Notes: generated by a model not told the origin, from the letters alone. Counted from the stretch's first letter, positions 19,617 through 51,764 are shown. The stretch is 64,000 bases of DNA from Streptomyces nojiriensis (GCF_017639205.1 NZ_CP071139.1:7935501-7999500), one strand, 5' to 3'. Translations and numbers: made by a program.

Positions 19617-22600
19617 ATGGTGAACGAGGACAAGCTTCGCGACTACCTCAAGCGGGCGACCGCCGATCTGCGCCAGGCCCGCAGGCGGTTGCGCGAGGTA
19701 GAGGAGCAGAACCAGGAACCCATCGCGATCGTCGCGATGAGCTGCCGCTACCCCGGCGGCGTCCGCACCCCCGAGGACCTGTGGCGGCTCGTCGCCGACG
19801 GCGACGACGCCATCTCCGGGTTCCCCGCCGACCGCGGCTGGGACGTGGAGTCGCTCTACGACGCCGACCCCGACAGCGCCGGATCCAGCTACGTCAGCGA
19901 GGGCGGATTCCTCTACGACGCCGCCCGCTTCGACCCCGCCCCCTTCGGGATCTCCCCGCGCGAGGCCCTGGCCATGGACCCGCACCAGCGGCTCCTGCTG
20001 GAGACCTCCTGGGAGGCGTTCGAGCGGGCCGGCATCGACCCGACGTCCCTGCGCGGCAGCCGGACGGCCGTCTTCGCCGGCGTGATGTACCACGACTACA
20101 CCGCCCGCCTGGACTCCGTCCCCGAGGGCGTCGAGGGCTTCCTCGGCACCGGCAGCTCCGGCAGCATCGCCTCCGGCCGCGTCGCGTACACCTTCGGCCT
20201 CGAAGGCCCGGCCGTCACCGTCGACACCGCCTGCTCCTCCTCCCTGGTCACCCTGCACCTGGCCGTGCAGGCCCTGCGCGCAGGGGAGTGCACCATGGCG
20301 CTCGCCGGCGGTGTCACCGTGATGGCGACCCCGGCCACCTTCACCGAGTTCAGCCGCCAGCGCGGGCTCGCCGCCGACGGCCGCTGCAAGCCCTTCGCCG
20401 CCGCCGCCGACGGCACCGGCTGGGGCGAGGGCGTCGGCATGCTCCTGGTGGAGCGGCTGTCGGACGCCCGGCGCAACGGGCACCCGGTGCTGGCCGTGAT
20501 CCGCGGGTCCGCGATCAACCAGGACGGTGCGAGCAACGGCCTGACCGCACCCAACGGGCCGTCCCAGCAGCGCGTCATCCACCAGGCGCTCACCAACGCC
20601 CGTCTGACGACGGCCGAGGTGGACGTCGTGGAGGCGCACGGCACCGGCACGACCCTGGGCGATCCGATCGAGGCGCAGGCGCTGCTGGCCACCTACGGGC
20701 AGGACCGGCCGGCGGACCGGCCGCTGCTGCTCGGTTCCATCAAGTCCAACATCGGGCACACGCAGGCCGCCGCCGGTGTCGCGAGCATCATCAAGATGGT
20801 CGAGGCGATGCGGCACGGCGTCGTACCGAAGACCCTCCACCTCGACGAACCGACCCCGCACGTGGACTGGGAGGCGGGCGCCGTCTCCCTGATCGGCGAG
20901 AACCTGCCCTGGCCGCAGACCGGTGCCCCGCGTCGTGCGGGTGTGTCGTCGTTCGGGTTCAGTGGGACGAACGCGCATGTGATCGTGGAGCAGGCGCCGG
21001 AGGCGGAGACGGCTGAGCGGGTCGCGGGCTCTGGGATGCCGGTGGTGCCGTGGGTGCTGTCGGGCAAGAGTGCGGGGGCGTTGCGGGGTCAGGCGGAGCG
21101 GCTCGCTGGTTGGCTGGCGGGTGTGCCGGGTGTGGATCCGGTGGATGTGGGCTGGTCGTTGGCGTCGACGCGTGCGGGTCTGGATCACCGGGCGGTCGTT
21201 TTTGGTGATCATGTGGCTGGTGTGGCCGCGGTGGCTTCGGGTTCGCTGGCCGCCGGTGTGGTGACCGGGTCCGTGGTCGGTGGCAAGACGGCGTTCGTGT
21301 TCCCGGGTCAGGGCTCGCAGTGGGTCGGCATGGCGGCGGGGCTGCTGGATGCCTCACCCGTGTTTGCCGCTCGGGTGGGGGAGTGTGCGAAGGCGCTGGA
21401 GCCGTTCACGGACTGGTCGCTGATCGACGTCCTGCGCGGCGTCGAGGGTGCGCCCACCCTCGACCGGGTGGACGTGGTGCAGCCGGCGCTGTTCGCGGTG
21501 ATGGTGTCGCTGGCCGAGGTGTGGCGTGGGGCGGGTGTGCGTCCGGGTGCGGTGATCGGGCATTCGCAGGGTGAGATCGCGGCCGCCTGCGTCGCCGGGA
21601 TCCTCTCCCTCGAGGACGCGGCCCGGGTCGTGGCCCTGCGGAGTCAGGCCATCGGCCGTGTGCTGGCGGGGCTGGGCGGCATGGTGTCCGTTCCCCTGCC
21701 GGCGAAGGAGGTCCGGGAGCGGATCGCGTCGTGGGGTGAGGAGCGGATCTCCGTCGCCGCTGTCAACGGCCCCTCGTCGGTGGTGGTGTCTGGTGAGGTC
21801 CAGGCGCTGGAGGAGCTCCTTGCTTCTTGTGAGGCGGACGGGGTTCGTGCCAAACGGATCGCCGTGGACTATGCCTCGCACTCCGCTCAGGTGGAGCTGC
21901 TGCGTGAGGAGCTCGACACCCTCCTCGCCCCGATCGCCCCGCAGGCGGCGGAGGTTCCGTTCCTGTCGACGGTGACGGGGGAGTGGGTCAGTGGTACCGA
22001 GCTGGATGCCGGTTACTGGTTCCGCAACCTGCGTCAGACGGTGGAGCTGGAGCAGGCGACCCGCACCCTCCTCGAGCAGGGTTTCGGTGTGTTCGTCGAG
22101 TCGAGTCCGCACCCGGTGCTGACGGTCGGCATGCAGGAGACCGTCGAGGACGCCGGCCGTGAGGCCGCGATCCTGGGTTCCCTGCGCCGTAACGAAGGCG
22201 GTCTGGAGCGTTTCTGGCTCTCCCTCGGCGAGGCCTATGTGCGTGGCGCGGCCGTGGACTGGGACGCCGTCTTCGCCGGTACGGGCGCCCAGCGCGTGGA
22301 CCTGCCGACCTACGCCTTCCAGCAGGAGCACTTCTGGCTGGAGTCCGGTACCGCCCCGGACGCCGGGCCCGCCCTGTCCCCGTCCGACGCCGCCGAACCC
22401 CACTTCTGGGAAGCCGTGGAGCGCCAGGACGTGGCCGCCCTCACGGCCGAGCTGGCCATCGAAGGGGACGAGACGCTCACCGCCCTCCTGCCCGCGCTGT
22501 CCTCCTGGCGGCGCCGGCGGCAGGAGCGCTCCACGGTCGACGGCTGGCGCTACCGGATCACCTGGAAGCCGGCTCCCGAACCCGCCGCCACCCGTCTCAC

Positions 22601-25600
22601 CGGCACCTGGCTCGTCGCGGTCCCCGAGGCCGGTGAGGGAGCCGACGCCGTCGTGCGCGCGCTCGCCGAACACGGCGCCGACGTACGGCGGATCGCGGTC
22701 CCCCGTACCCACGACGCACGGGCCGACCTGGTCGAGCGGATCCGTCAGGCGCTCGCCGACGGCCCCGCCGTATCGGGTGTGCTGTCCCTCCTGACCCCCG
22801 CCGGGGACGAAGCGGAGCCGATCGGCTCGGCCGCCCCCGCCGGGGTCATCGCCACCCTCTCCCTCGTCCAGGCCCTCGGTGACGCCGACGTCGCCGCCCC
22901 GCTCTGGTGCGTCACCCGTGGTGCGGTCTCCGTGGGCCGTTCCGAGCAGCAGGCCGATCCCGCGCAGGCCCCGATCTGGGGACTCGGTCGCGTCACGGCC
23001 CTGGAGCACGGCGAGCGCTGGGGCGGTCTCGTCGACCTGCCCGCGCAGGCCGACGCCCGCACGCTCGGACGACTCGTCGGCGTGCTGGCCGGGGACGCCG
23101 CCGAGGACCAGGTGGCCGTGCGGTCGTCGGGCCTGTTCGTACGACGTCTCGTGCGAGCCGGGCTCGCCGAGACCCCGGCGGTGCGCGAGTGGCGTCCGGC
23201 CGGGACGACGCTGGTGACCGGCGGTACGGGCGCGCTCGGCGCGCACGTGGCCCGCTGGCTCGCTTCGAGCGGCGCCGAGCACCTGATCCTGACCAGCCGC
23301 CGCGGGGCCGACGCGCCCGGCGCGGACGGGCTGCGCGAAGAACTGACGGCCCTGGGCGCCCGGGTCACGCTCGCCGCCTGCGACGTCGGCGACCGCGACG
23401 CCCTCGCCGACCTCCTCGCCTCCGTCCCCGCCGACCAGCCGCTGACCGCCGTCGTGCACACGGCCGCCGTCCTCGACGACGGCGTCATCGAGGCGCTCAC
23501 GCCCGAGCAGGTCGAGCGGGTCCTGCGGGTCAAGGTCGATGCCACGCTGCACCTGCACGAGCTGACCCGCGACCTCGACCTGTCCGCGTTCGTCCTCTTC
23601 TCCTCCTTCGCCGCCACCTTCGGCGCCCCCGGCCAGGGCAACTACGCGCCGGGCAACGCGTTCCTCGACGCCTTCGCCGAGTACCGGCGCGCCGCCGGGC
23701 TGCCCGCGACCTCCCTCGCCTGGGGCCCGTGGGGTGACGGAGGCATGGCCGAAGGCGCCGTCGGCGACCGGATGCGCCGCCACGGCGTCATCGAGATGGC
23801 CCCCGAGCGGGCCGTCAGCGCGCTCCAGCACGCCCTGGACCGCGACGAGACCACCCTGACCGTCGCGGACATGGAGTGGAAGCGGTTCGTCCTGGCCTTC
23901 ACCTCCGGCCGCGCCCGGCCGCTGCTGCACGACCTGCCCGAGGCGCGACAGGCCATGGAGCACGCCCGTACCGACGCGTCCGAGGACAGCGGCGGCGCCG
24001 CCGTGCTCACCCGGCAGCTCGCCGGGCAGCCCGAGGCCGAGCAGGAACGGCTGCTGCTGGAGCTGGTCCGTACGGCCGTCGCCGCCGTCCTCGGCTACGC
24101 CGGGCCCGACGCCGTCGAGGCCGGCCGGGCGTTCAAGGAGCTGGGCTTCGACTCCCTCACCTCCGTCGAGCTGCGCAACCGCCTGAACGCCGCCGCCGGC
24201 CTCAAGCTGCCGCCCACCCTCGTCTTCGACTACCCGACGCCCACCGTCCTCGCCCGCCACCTGCGGGCCGAGCTCGCCGGGCAGGGCGCGGCCGGCGCCA
24301 CGCCCGTAGCGGCGGCCTCCGCCTCCGTGTCCGACGCCGAGCCGATCGCCGTCGTCGCGATGAGCTGCCGCTTCCCCGGCGGTGTCCGAAGCCCCGAGGA
24401 GCTGTGGCAGCTGCTCGCCTCCGGCGGTGACGCCCTCTCGCAGTTCCCCGCCGACCGCGGCTGGGACGTCGAGGCGCTGTACGACCCCGACCCCAACGCG
24501 CAGGGCACCTCCTACACCCGCGAGGGCGGGTTCCTCTCCGACGCGGCCGCGTTCGACCCGGCGTTCTTCGGGATCTCCCCGCGCGAGGCGCTCGCCATGG
24601 ACCCGCAGCAGCGGCTGCTGCTGGAGACCTCCTGGGAGGTCTTCGAGCGGGCCGGGATCGACCCGGAGACCCTCCGCGGCAGCCAGTCCGGCGTGTTCGT
24701 CGGAACCAACGGCTCCGACTACTCCCACCTCGTACGGGGCGCGGCCGACGGCCTCGAAGGCCACCTGGCCACCGGCAGCGCCGGCAGTGTCGTCTCCGGC
24801 CGGCTCTCGTACACCTTCGGCCTGGAGGGCCCGGCGGTCACCGTCGACACGGCCTGCTCGGCCTCGCTGGTGGCCCTGCACCTCGCGGTGCAGGCGCTGC
24901 GCAGCGGCGAGTGCTCCATGGCCCTGGCCGGCGGTGTGACGGTCATGTCCACGCCTGGCACCTTCATCGAGTTCAGCCGCCAGCGCGGACTGTCCACCGA
25001 CGGCCGCTGCAAGGCGTTCTCCGCCGACGCGGACGGCTTCAGCCCGGCCGAGGGCGTCGGCATGCTGCTCGTGGAGCGGCTGTCGGACGCGCGGCGCAAC
25101 GGGCACCCGGTGCTGGCCGTGGTCCGGGGTACGGCGATCAACCAGGACGGTGCGAGCAACGGCCTGACGGCGCCGAACGGCCCCTCCCAGCAGCGCGTGA
25201 TCCGCCAGGCCCTGGCCAACGCCCGTCTGACGACGGCCGAGGTGGACGTCGTGGAGGCGCACGGCACGGGCACGACCCTGGGCGACCCGATCGAGGCGCA
25301 GGCGCTGCTGGCGACCTACGGCCAGGACCGCCCGGCGGACCGGCCGCTGCTGCTCGGCTCCGTCAAGTCCAACATCGGCCACGCCCAGGCCGCCGCCGGT
25401 GTCGCCGGTGTGATGAAGATGGTGCTGGCCATGCAGCACGGCGTGCTGCCGCAGAGCATCCACATCGCCGAGCCGACCCCGCACGTGGACTGGAGCGCGG
25501 GCGAGGTCGCCCTGCTGACCGAACAGCGGGCCTGGCCCGAGACCGGTGGCCGGCCCTGGCGCGCGGGAGTGTCGTCGTTCGGGTTCAGCGGGACCAACGC

Positions 25601-28600
25601 CCATGCCATCATCGAGCAGGCCCCCGCGGAACAGGGGTCCGACGAGCCGGGGACCCCTGCGTCGCCGACCCCCCACCCCCTACTGACCGCGACGACCCCG
25701 CAGGACCCCGGTTCCGACCGGCGGACCCCGCTGCCGTGGCCGCTGACGGCCAAGACCGAGAAGGCGCTGCGCGGCCAGGCGGAACGCCTGCTGAACCACC
25801 TCGCCACCCGCCCTGACCTGCGAAGCGTCGATGTCGGCCACTCGCTGGCCACCACCCGTACGGCGCACGACCGGCGCGCGGTACTGATCGGCCGGGAACC
25901 CGGGGAACACCTCGCGGGCCTGGCCGCCCTGGCCGCCGGAGGCACCGCACCCCTGCTCGTCCAGGGGTCGGTCATCGGGGGCAAGACCGCGTTCGTGTTC
26001 CCCGGACAGGGGTCGCAATGGGTGGGCATGGCGGTGGCGCTGTTGGACGCTTCACCCGTGTTTGCTGCCCGGGTGGATGAGTGTGCGAAGGCGCTGGAGC
26101 CCTTCACCGACTGGTCGTTGGTGGATGTGCTCCGGGGCGCCGATGGCGCGCCCTCGCTCGACCGGGTGGATGTGGTGCAGCCCGCGCTGTTCGCGGTGAT
26201 GGTGTCGCTGGCCGAGGTGTGGCGTGCGGCGGGTGTGCGTCCGGGTGCGGTGATCGGGCATTCGCAGGGTGAGATCGCGGCGGCGTGTGTGGCCGGGATC
26301 TTGTCTCTGGAGGATGCGGCGCGTGTGGTGGCTCTGCGGAGTCAGGTGATCGGCCGTGTGCTGGCGGGTCTGGGCGGCATGGTGTCCGTGCCGCTGCCCG
26401 CGGAGGACGTTCGTGAGCGGATCGCGCCGTGGGGTGAGGAGCGGATCTCCGTCGCCGCCGTCAACGGCCCCTCCTCGGTCGTGGTCTCCGGTGAGGTCCA
26501 GGCTCTGGAGGAGCTCCTTGCTTCTTGTGAGGCGGATGGTGTTCGTGCCAAGCGGATCGCCGTGGACTACGCCTCGCACTCCGCTCAGGTGGAGCTGCTC
26601 CGTGAGGAGCTCGACACTCTCCTCGCTCCGATCGTTCCGCGGGCGGCGGAGGTTCCGTTCCTGTCGACGGTGACGGGGGAGTGGGTCAGTGGTACCGAGC
26701 TGGATGCCGGTTACTGGTTCCGCAACCTGCGTCAGACGGTGGAGCTGGAGCAGGCGACTCGCACTCTCCTTGAGCAGGGTTTCGGTGTGTTCGTCGAGTC
26801 GAGTCCGCACCCGGTGCTGACGGTCGGCATGCAGGAGACCGTCGAGGACGCCGGCCGCGAAGCCGCGATCCTGGGTTCCCTGCGCCGTAACGAAGGCGGT
26901 CTGGAGCGTTTCTGGCTCTCCCTCGGCGAGGCGTACGTCCGTGGCGTGGCCGTGGACTGGGACGCCGTCTTCGCCGGTACCGGCGCGCAGCGCGTGGACC
27001 TGCCGACCTATGCCTTCCAGTCGCAGCGGTTCTGGCCCGAGGCCGCGCCGGTCGAAGCCGGTGAAGTGCCCGCGGAGAGCGTGATCGACGCCCGCTTCTG
27101 GGATGCCGTCGAGCGCGAGGACCTCGCCGCGCTCACCGCCGAACTGCGGATCGAGGGCGACCAGCCCCTGACCGCCCTGCTCCCCGCGCTCTCCTCGTGG
27201 CGGCGGCAGAGCCGTGAGCAGTCCACGGTCGACGGCTGGCGCTACCGGGTCACCTGGAAGGCCCTCGCCGAAGCCGCCGGCACCCGGCTCTCCGGCACCT
27301 GGCTGGTCGTCGTGCCCGAGGCGGTCTCCGGCCCGGCCGGTGACACGGCCGCCGCTGTCCTTCGTACGCTCGCCGACCGCGGCGCGGAGGTCCGTACCGT
27401 CACCGTGGCCGCCGACGCGGCCGGCCGGGACGCGCTGACCGCCGCCCTGAAGGCCGCCACGGACGGGGCGCCCGCCCCCGCCGGTGTGCTGTCCCTCCTC
27501 GCCCTCGGCGACGACGGGGCCGCGCTGCGCACGCACGCAGGGCTCCTCGGCACCGCCGCGCTCGTCCAGGCCCTCGGGGACGCCAACGTCGCCGCGCCCC
27601 TGTGGTGCGTCACCCGCGGCGCCGTGTCCGTCTCCCGCTCCGAGCGGCTCCAGGATCCGGCGCAGGCCCTCCTGTGGGGCTTCGGCCGCACCGCCGCGCT
27701 GGAGTTCCCCGACCGCTGGGGCGGTCTGCTCGACCTGCCCGCGCAGGCCGACGACCGGACCCTCGAACGGCTCGTGGGCGTACTGGCCGGTGACGGCTCC
27801 GAGGACCAGGTGGCGCTCCGCGCCTCCGGTCCGTTCGGCCGGCGGCTGGTCCACGCCCCGCTCGCCGACGCGCCGACCGCGCCCGAGTGGCGTCCGGCCG
27901 GGACCACGCTGGTGACCGGCGGTACGGGCGCGCTCGGCGCGCACGTGGCCCGCTGGCTCGCTTCGAACGGCGCCGAGCACCTGATCCTGACCAGCCGCCG
28001 CGGGGCCGACGCGCCCGGCGCGGACGGGCTGCGCGACGAACTGACCGCGCTCGGCGCCCAGGTCACGCTCGCCGCCTGCGACATGGCCGACCGGGACGCG
28101 GTAGCGGCCCTCCTGGCCTCCGTCCCGGCCGACCGGCCGCTGACCGCCGTCGTGCACACCGCCGGTGTCCTCGACGACGGGGTCATCGACGGGCTGACCC
28201 CCGAGCGGTTCGCGACCGTGCTCGCCCCCAAGGCGGACGCGGCGCTCACCCTCCACGAGCTGACCCGCGACCTCGGCCTGTCCGCGTTCGTCCTCTTCTC
28301 CGGAGTCGCCGGCACCCTCGGCGACGCCGGGCAGGGCAACTACGCGGCCGCCAACTCCTACCTGGACGCCCTCGCCGAACAGCGGCACGCCGACGGCCTG
28401 CCCGCGACCTCGGTGGCCTGGGGCCGGTGGGGTGACAGCGGACTGGCCGCGGGCGGCGCCATCGGGGAGCGGCTCGACCGCGGCGGTGTGCCGGCCATGG
28501 CGCCGCGCGCCGCGATCCGGGCGCTCCAGCAGGCCCTCGACCACGCCGAGCCGGCCGTCGCCGTCGCCGACATCCAGTGGGAGCGGTTCACGCCGGGCTA

Positions 28601-29234
28601 CACCGCGGTACGGCCCAGCCCGTTCCTCGCGGACCTGCCCGAGGTGCGGCGGCTCGCGCAGGCCGCCCCGGCCGCCGGTGAGGAGGGCGGGGCGGGCGGC
28701 GAGGGTTCCCCGGGCGAGGCGCTGCGCCGGCGGCTGTCGGTGATGCCGCAGGCCGAACAGGCCCTGGCCGTACTGGAACTGGTCCGCTCGCACGCGGCGA
28801 CCGCGCTCGGGCACCCCACCACCGACGAGGTGGGCGCGGGCCGCGCGTTCAAGGAGCTCGGCTTCGACTCCCTGATCGCGCTGGAGCTCCGCAACCGCCT
28901 GAACGCGGCCACCGGGCTGAAGCTCCCGGCGACGCTGGTCTTCGACCACCCGACCCCCGCGGTCCTGGCCGAGTTCCTGCGCGCCGAGATCGTCCAGGAC
29001 GGCAGCACCGCGGCCGCGCCCGGCATCGCGGAACTGGAAAAGCTCGAATCCGCGCTGTCCGTCCTCGATCCGGACGGGCAGACGCGGGCCGACATCGCCT
29101 CGCGCCTGCAGGCCCTCCTCGCGAAATGGGGTGAACCGCAAGCCCCTTCGAGCGGCGGGGCCGTGGCCGAGAAGCTCCAGGAAGCCACGACCGACGAGCT
29201 CTTCGACTTCATCGAGAACGAGCTCGGGATCTAG
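19617..29234 (+). CDS. Type I modular PKS subunit, two methylmalonyl KS-AT-KR-ACP modules
   Basis: This roughly 3205-residue subunit adds two propionate units and reduces each beta-keto group to a hydroxyl, giving a methyl-hydroxyl-methyl-hydroxyl segment. The N-terminal docking helix (DYLKRATADLRQARRRL) precedes W5 (about 19716-24275) and W6 (about 24333-28990); the C-terminal docking region ends DELFDFIENELGI. Both ATs have GHSQGE plus YASH, the methylmalonyl pattern. There is no DH or ER; each KR is preceded by the FWxAVExxDxxALTAEL helical element typical of KR-only modules. The W5 KR has NYAPGN (Pro two residues after Tyr), a pattern linked to epimerising B2 KRs. The W6 KR has Gly where the usual catalytic Ser sits. 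I place the start at ATG 19617, which aligns with the MVNEEK start of gene 2 and has GGAG at 19604-19607; an in-frame ATG at 19602 would add five residues but has no visible ribosome site. The two AT-KR blocks are a near-duplicate pair offset by exactly 4698 nt. Confidence 0.97.
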   Translation: MVNEDKLRDYLKRATADLRQARRRLREVEEQNQEPIAIVAMSCRYPGGVRTPEDLWRLVADGDDAISGFPADRGWDVESLYDADPDSAGSSYVSEGGFLYDAARFDPAPFGISPREALAMDPHQRLLLETSWEAFERAGIDPTSLRGSRTAVFAGVMYHDYTARLDSVPEGVEGFLGTGSSGSIASGRVAYTFGLEGPAVTVDTACSSSLVTLHLAVQALRAGECTMALAGGVTVMATPATFTEFSRQRGLAADGRCKPFAAAADGTGWGEGVGMLLVERLSDARRNGHPVLAVIRGSAINQDGASNGLTAPNGPSQQRVIHQALTNARLTTAEVDVVEAHGTGTTLGDPIEAQALLATYGQDRPADRPLLLGSIKSNIGHTQAAAGVASIIKMVEAMRHGVVPKTLHLDEPTPHVDWEAGAVSLIGENLPWPQTGAPRRAGVSSFGFSGTNAHVIVEQAPEAETAERVAGSGMPVVPWVLSGKSAGALRGQAERLAGWLAGVPGVDPVDVGWSLASTRAGLDHRAVVFGDHVAGVAAVASGSLAAGVVTGSVVGGKTAFVFPGQGSQWVGMAAGLLDASPVFAARVGECAKALEPFTDWSLIDVLRGVEGAPTLDRVDVVQPALFAVMVSLAEVWRGAGVRPGAVIGHSQGEIAAACVAGILSLEDAARVVALRSQAIGRVLAGLGGMVSVPLPAKEVRERIASWGEERISVAAVNGPSSVVVSGEVQALEELLASCEADGVRAKRIAVDYASHSAQVELLREELDTLLAPIAPQAAEVPFLSTVTGEWVSGTELDAGYWFRNLRQTVELEQATRTLLEQGFGVFVESSPHPVLTVGMQETVEDAGREAAILGSLRRNEGGLERFWLSLGEAYVRGAAVDWDAVFAGTGAQRVDLPTYAFQQEHFWLESGTAPDAGPALSPSDAAEPHFWEAVERQDVAALTAELAIEGDETLTALLPALSSWRRRRQERSTVDGWRYRITWKPAPEPAATRLTGTWLVAVPEAGEGADAVVRALAEHGADVRRIAVPRTHDARADLVERIRQALADGPAVSGVLSLLTPAGDEAEPIGSAAPAGVIATLSLVQALGDADVAAPLWCVTRGAVSVGRSEQQADPAQAPIWGLGRVTALEHGERWGGLVDLPAQADARTLGRLVGVLAGDAAEDQVAVRSSGLFVRRLVRAGLAETPAVREWRPAGTTLVTGGTGALGAHVARWLASSGAEHLILTSRRGADAPGADGLREELTALGARVTLAACDVGDRDALADLLASVPADQPLTAVVHTAAVLDDGVIEALTPEQVERVLRVKVDATLHLHELTRDLDLSAFVLFSSFAATFGAPGQGNYAPGNAFLDAFAEYRRAAGLPATSLAWGPWGDGGMAEGAVGDRMRRHGVIEMAPERAVSALQHALDRDETTLTVADMEWKRFVLAFTSGRARPLLHDLPEARQAMEHARTDASEDSGGAAVLTRQLAGQPEAEQERLLLELVRTAVAAVLGYAGPDAVEAGRAFKELGFDSLTSVELRNRLNAAAGLKLPPTLVFDYPTPTVLARHLRAELAGQGAAGATPVAAASASVSDAEPIAVVAMSCRFPGGVRSPEELWQLLASGGDALSQFPADRGWDVEALYDPDPNAQGTSYTREGGFLSDAAAFDPAFFGISPREALAMDPQQRLLLETSWEVFERAGIDPETLRGSQSGVFVGTNGSDYSHLVRGAADGLEGHLATGSAGSVVSGRLSYTFGLEGPAVTVDTACSASLVALHLAVQALRSGECSMALAGGVTVMSTPGTFIEFSRQRGLSTDGRCKAFSADADGFSPAEGVGMLLVERLSDARRNGHPVLAVVRGTAINQDGASNGLTAPNGPSQQRVIRQALANARLTTAEVDVVEAHGTGTTLGDPIEAQALLATYGQDRPADRPLLLGSVKSNIGHAQAAAGVAGVMKMVLAMQHGVLPQSIHIAEPTPHVDWSAGEVALLTEQRAWPETGGRPWRAGVSSFGFSGTNAHAIIEQAPAEQGSDEPGTPASPTPHPLLTATTPQDPGSDRRTPLPWPLTAKTEKALRGQAERLLNHLATRPDLRSVDVGHSLATTRTAHDRRAVLIGREPGEHLAGLAALAAGGTAPLLVQGSVIGGKTAFVFPGQGSQWVGMAVALLDASPVFAARVDECAKALEPFTDWSLVDVLRGADGAPSLDRVDVVQPALFAVMVSLAEVWRAAGVRPGAVIGHSQGEIAAACVAGILSLEDAARVVALRSQVIGRVLAGLGGMVSVPLPAEDVRERIAPWGEERISVAAVNGPSSVVVSGEVQALEELLASCEADGVRAKRIAVDYASHSAQVELLREELDTLLAPIVPRAAEVPFLSTVTGEWVSGTELDAGYWFRNLRQTVELEQATRTLLEQGFGVFVESSPHPVLTVGMQETVEDAGREAAILGSLRRNEGGLERFWLSLGEAYVRGVAVDWDAVFAGTGAQRVDLPTYAFQSQRFWPEAAPVEAGEVPAESVIDARFWDAVEREDLAALTAELRIEGDQPLTALLPALSSWRRQSREQSTVDGWRYRVTWKALAEAAGTRLSGTWLVVVPEAVSGPAGDTAAAVLRTLADRGAEVRTVTVAADAAGRDALTAALKAATDGAPAPAGVLSLLALGDDGAALRTHAGLLGTAALVQALGDANVAAPLWCVTRGAVSVSRSERLQDPAQALLWGFGRTAALEFPDRWGGLLDLPAQADDRTLERLVGVLAGDGSEDQVALRASGPFGRRLVHAPLADAPTAPEWRPAGTTLVTGGTGALGAHVARWLASNGAEHLILTSRRGADAPGADGLRDELTALGAQVTLAACDMADRDAVAALLASVPADRPLTAVVHTAGVLDDGVIDGLTPERFATVLAPKADAALTLHELTRDLGLSAFVLFSGVAGTLGDAGQGNYAAANSYLDALAEQRHADGLPATSVAWGRWGDSGLAAGGAIGERLDRGGVPAMAPRAAIRALQQALDHAEPAVAVADIQWERFTPGYTAVRPSPFLADLPEVRRLAQAAPAAGEEGGAGGEGSPGEALRRRLSVMPQAEQALAVLELVRSHAATALGHPTTDEVGAGRAFKELGFDSLIALELRNRLNAATGLKLPATLVFDHPTPAVLAEFLRAEIVQDGSTAAAPGIAELEKLESALSVLDPDGQTRADIASRLQALLAKWGEPQAPSSGGAVAEKLQEATTDELFDFIENELGI
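19716..24275 (+). other. PKS module W5: KS-AT(methylmalonyl)-KR-ACP
   Basis: KS about 19716-20993 (Cys 20232-20234) has MYHDY/DTACSSS and an unusual PFGISPRE where FFGISPRE is normal. AT about 21060-22340: GHSQGE Ser 21564-21566 and YASH 21870-21881, a methylmalonyl pattern. Helical element about 22395-22460 replaces DH. KR about 22560-23760 has TGGTGALG, LDD, Tyr 23643-23645 and Pro at 23649-23651. ACP Ser 24153-24155. Predicted product is a beta-hydroxy-alpha-methyl unit, with the methyl possibly epimerised. Confidence 0.92.
21281..22340 (+). repeat. Methylmalonyl AT tract of W5, copy of the W6 AT
   Basis: Near-identical to 25979-27038 at a constant offset of 4698 nt. The same offset holds at the catalytic KR start (23187 and 27885), so the copies have not changed length. 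It spans FVFPGQGSQWVG through the post-AT motif LPTYAFQ. Confidence 0.8.
24333..28990 (+). other. PKS module W6: KS-AT(methylmalonyl)-KR-ACP
   Basis: KS about 24333-25620 (Cys 24855-24857) carries the GTNGSDY/DTACSAS signature, unlike the KSs that follow DH-KR modules. AT about 25690-27040: GHSQGE Ser 26262-26264, YASH from 26568. KR about 27240-28440 with TGGTGALG and LDD; Tyr is at 28341-28343, but the residue 13 before it is Gly (28302-28304). A Ser lies one residue earlier (28299-28301). ACP Ser 28869-28871 in GFDSLIAL. Predicted product is a hydroxyl, or a ketone if the KR is impaired. Confidence 0.9.
25979..27038 (+). repeat. Methylmalonyl AT tract of W6, copy of the W5 AT
   Basis: Partner of 21281-22340 within the same gene. 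Most differences seen are synonymous. Confidence 0.8.
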
Positions 29235-29285
29235 CAGCACAGCGGACAGCAGGCAGTAGCAGCGCAAGGGTTTGTGACGAACATG

Positions 29286-29292
29286 GGTGAGG
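29286..29292 (+). promoter_or_regulatory. Ribosome binding site GGTGAGG for gene 4
   Basis: GGTGAGG lies 5 nt before ATG 29298. A second candidate, AAGGG at 29266-29270, sits 3 nt before GTG 29274 (too close) and 12 nt before ATG 29283 (rather far). The best-spaced pair is with ATG 29298. Confidence 0.5.
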
Positions 29293-29297
29293 TTCCA

Positions 29298-51760
<22,463 letters not shown>

Positions 51761-51764
<4 letters not shown>

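Noticed and set aside
29235..29270. AGC/CAG-rich run between genes 3 and 4 as a regulatory repeat
   Set aside because: The run is short and imperfect, with no stem or spacing that supports an operator. It is noted only as the content of the gap.
29274..29297. GTG 29274 or ATG 29283 as the start of gene 4
   Set aside because: Possible, but the purine-rich site before them is badly spaced. ATG 29298 has GGTGAGG at 5 nt. The choice changes only eight residues.
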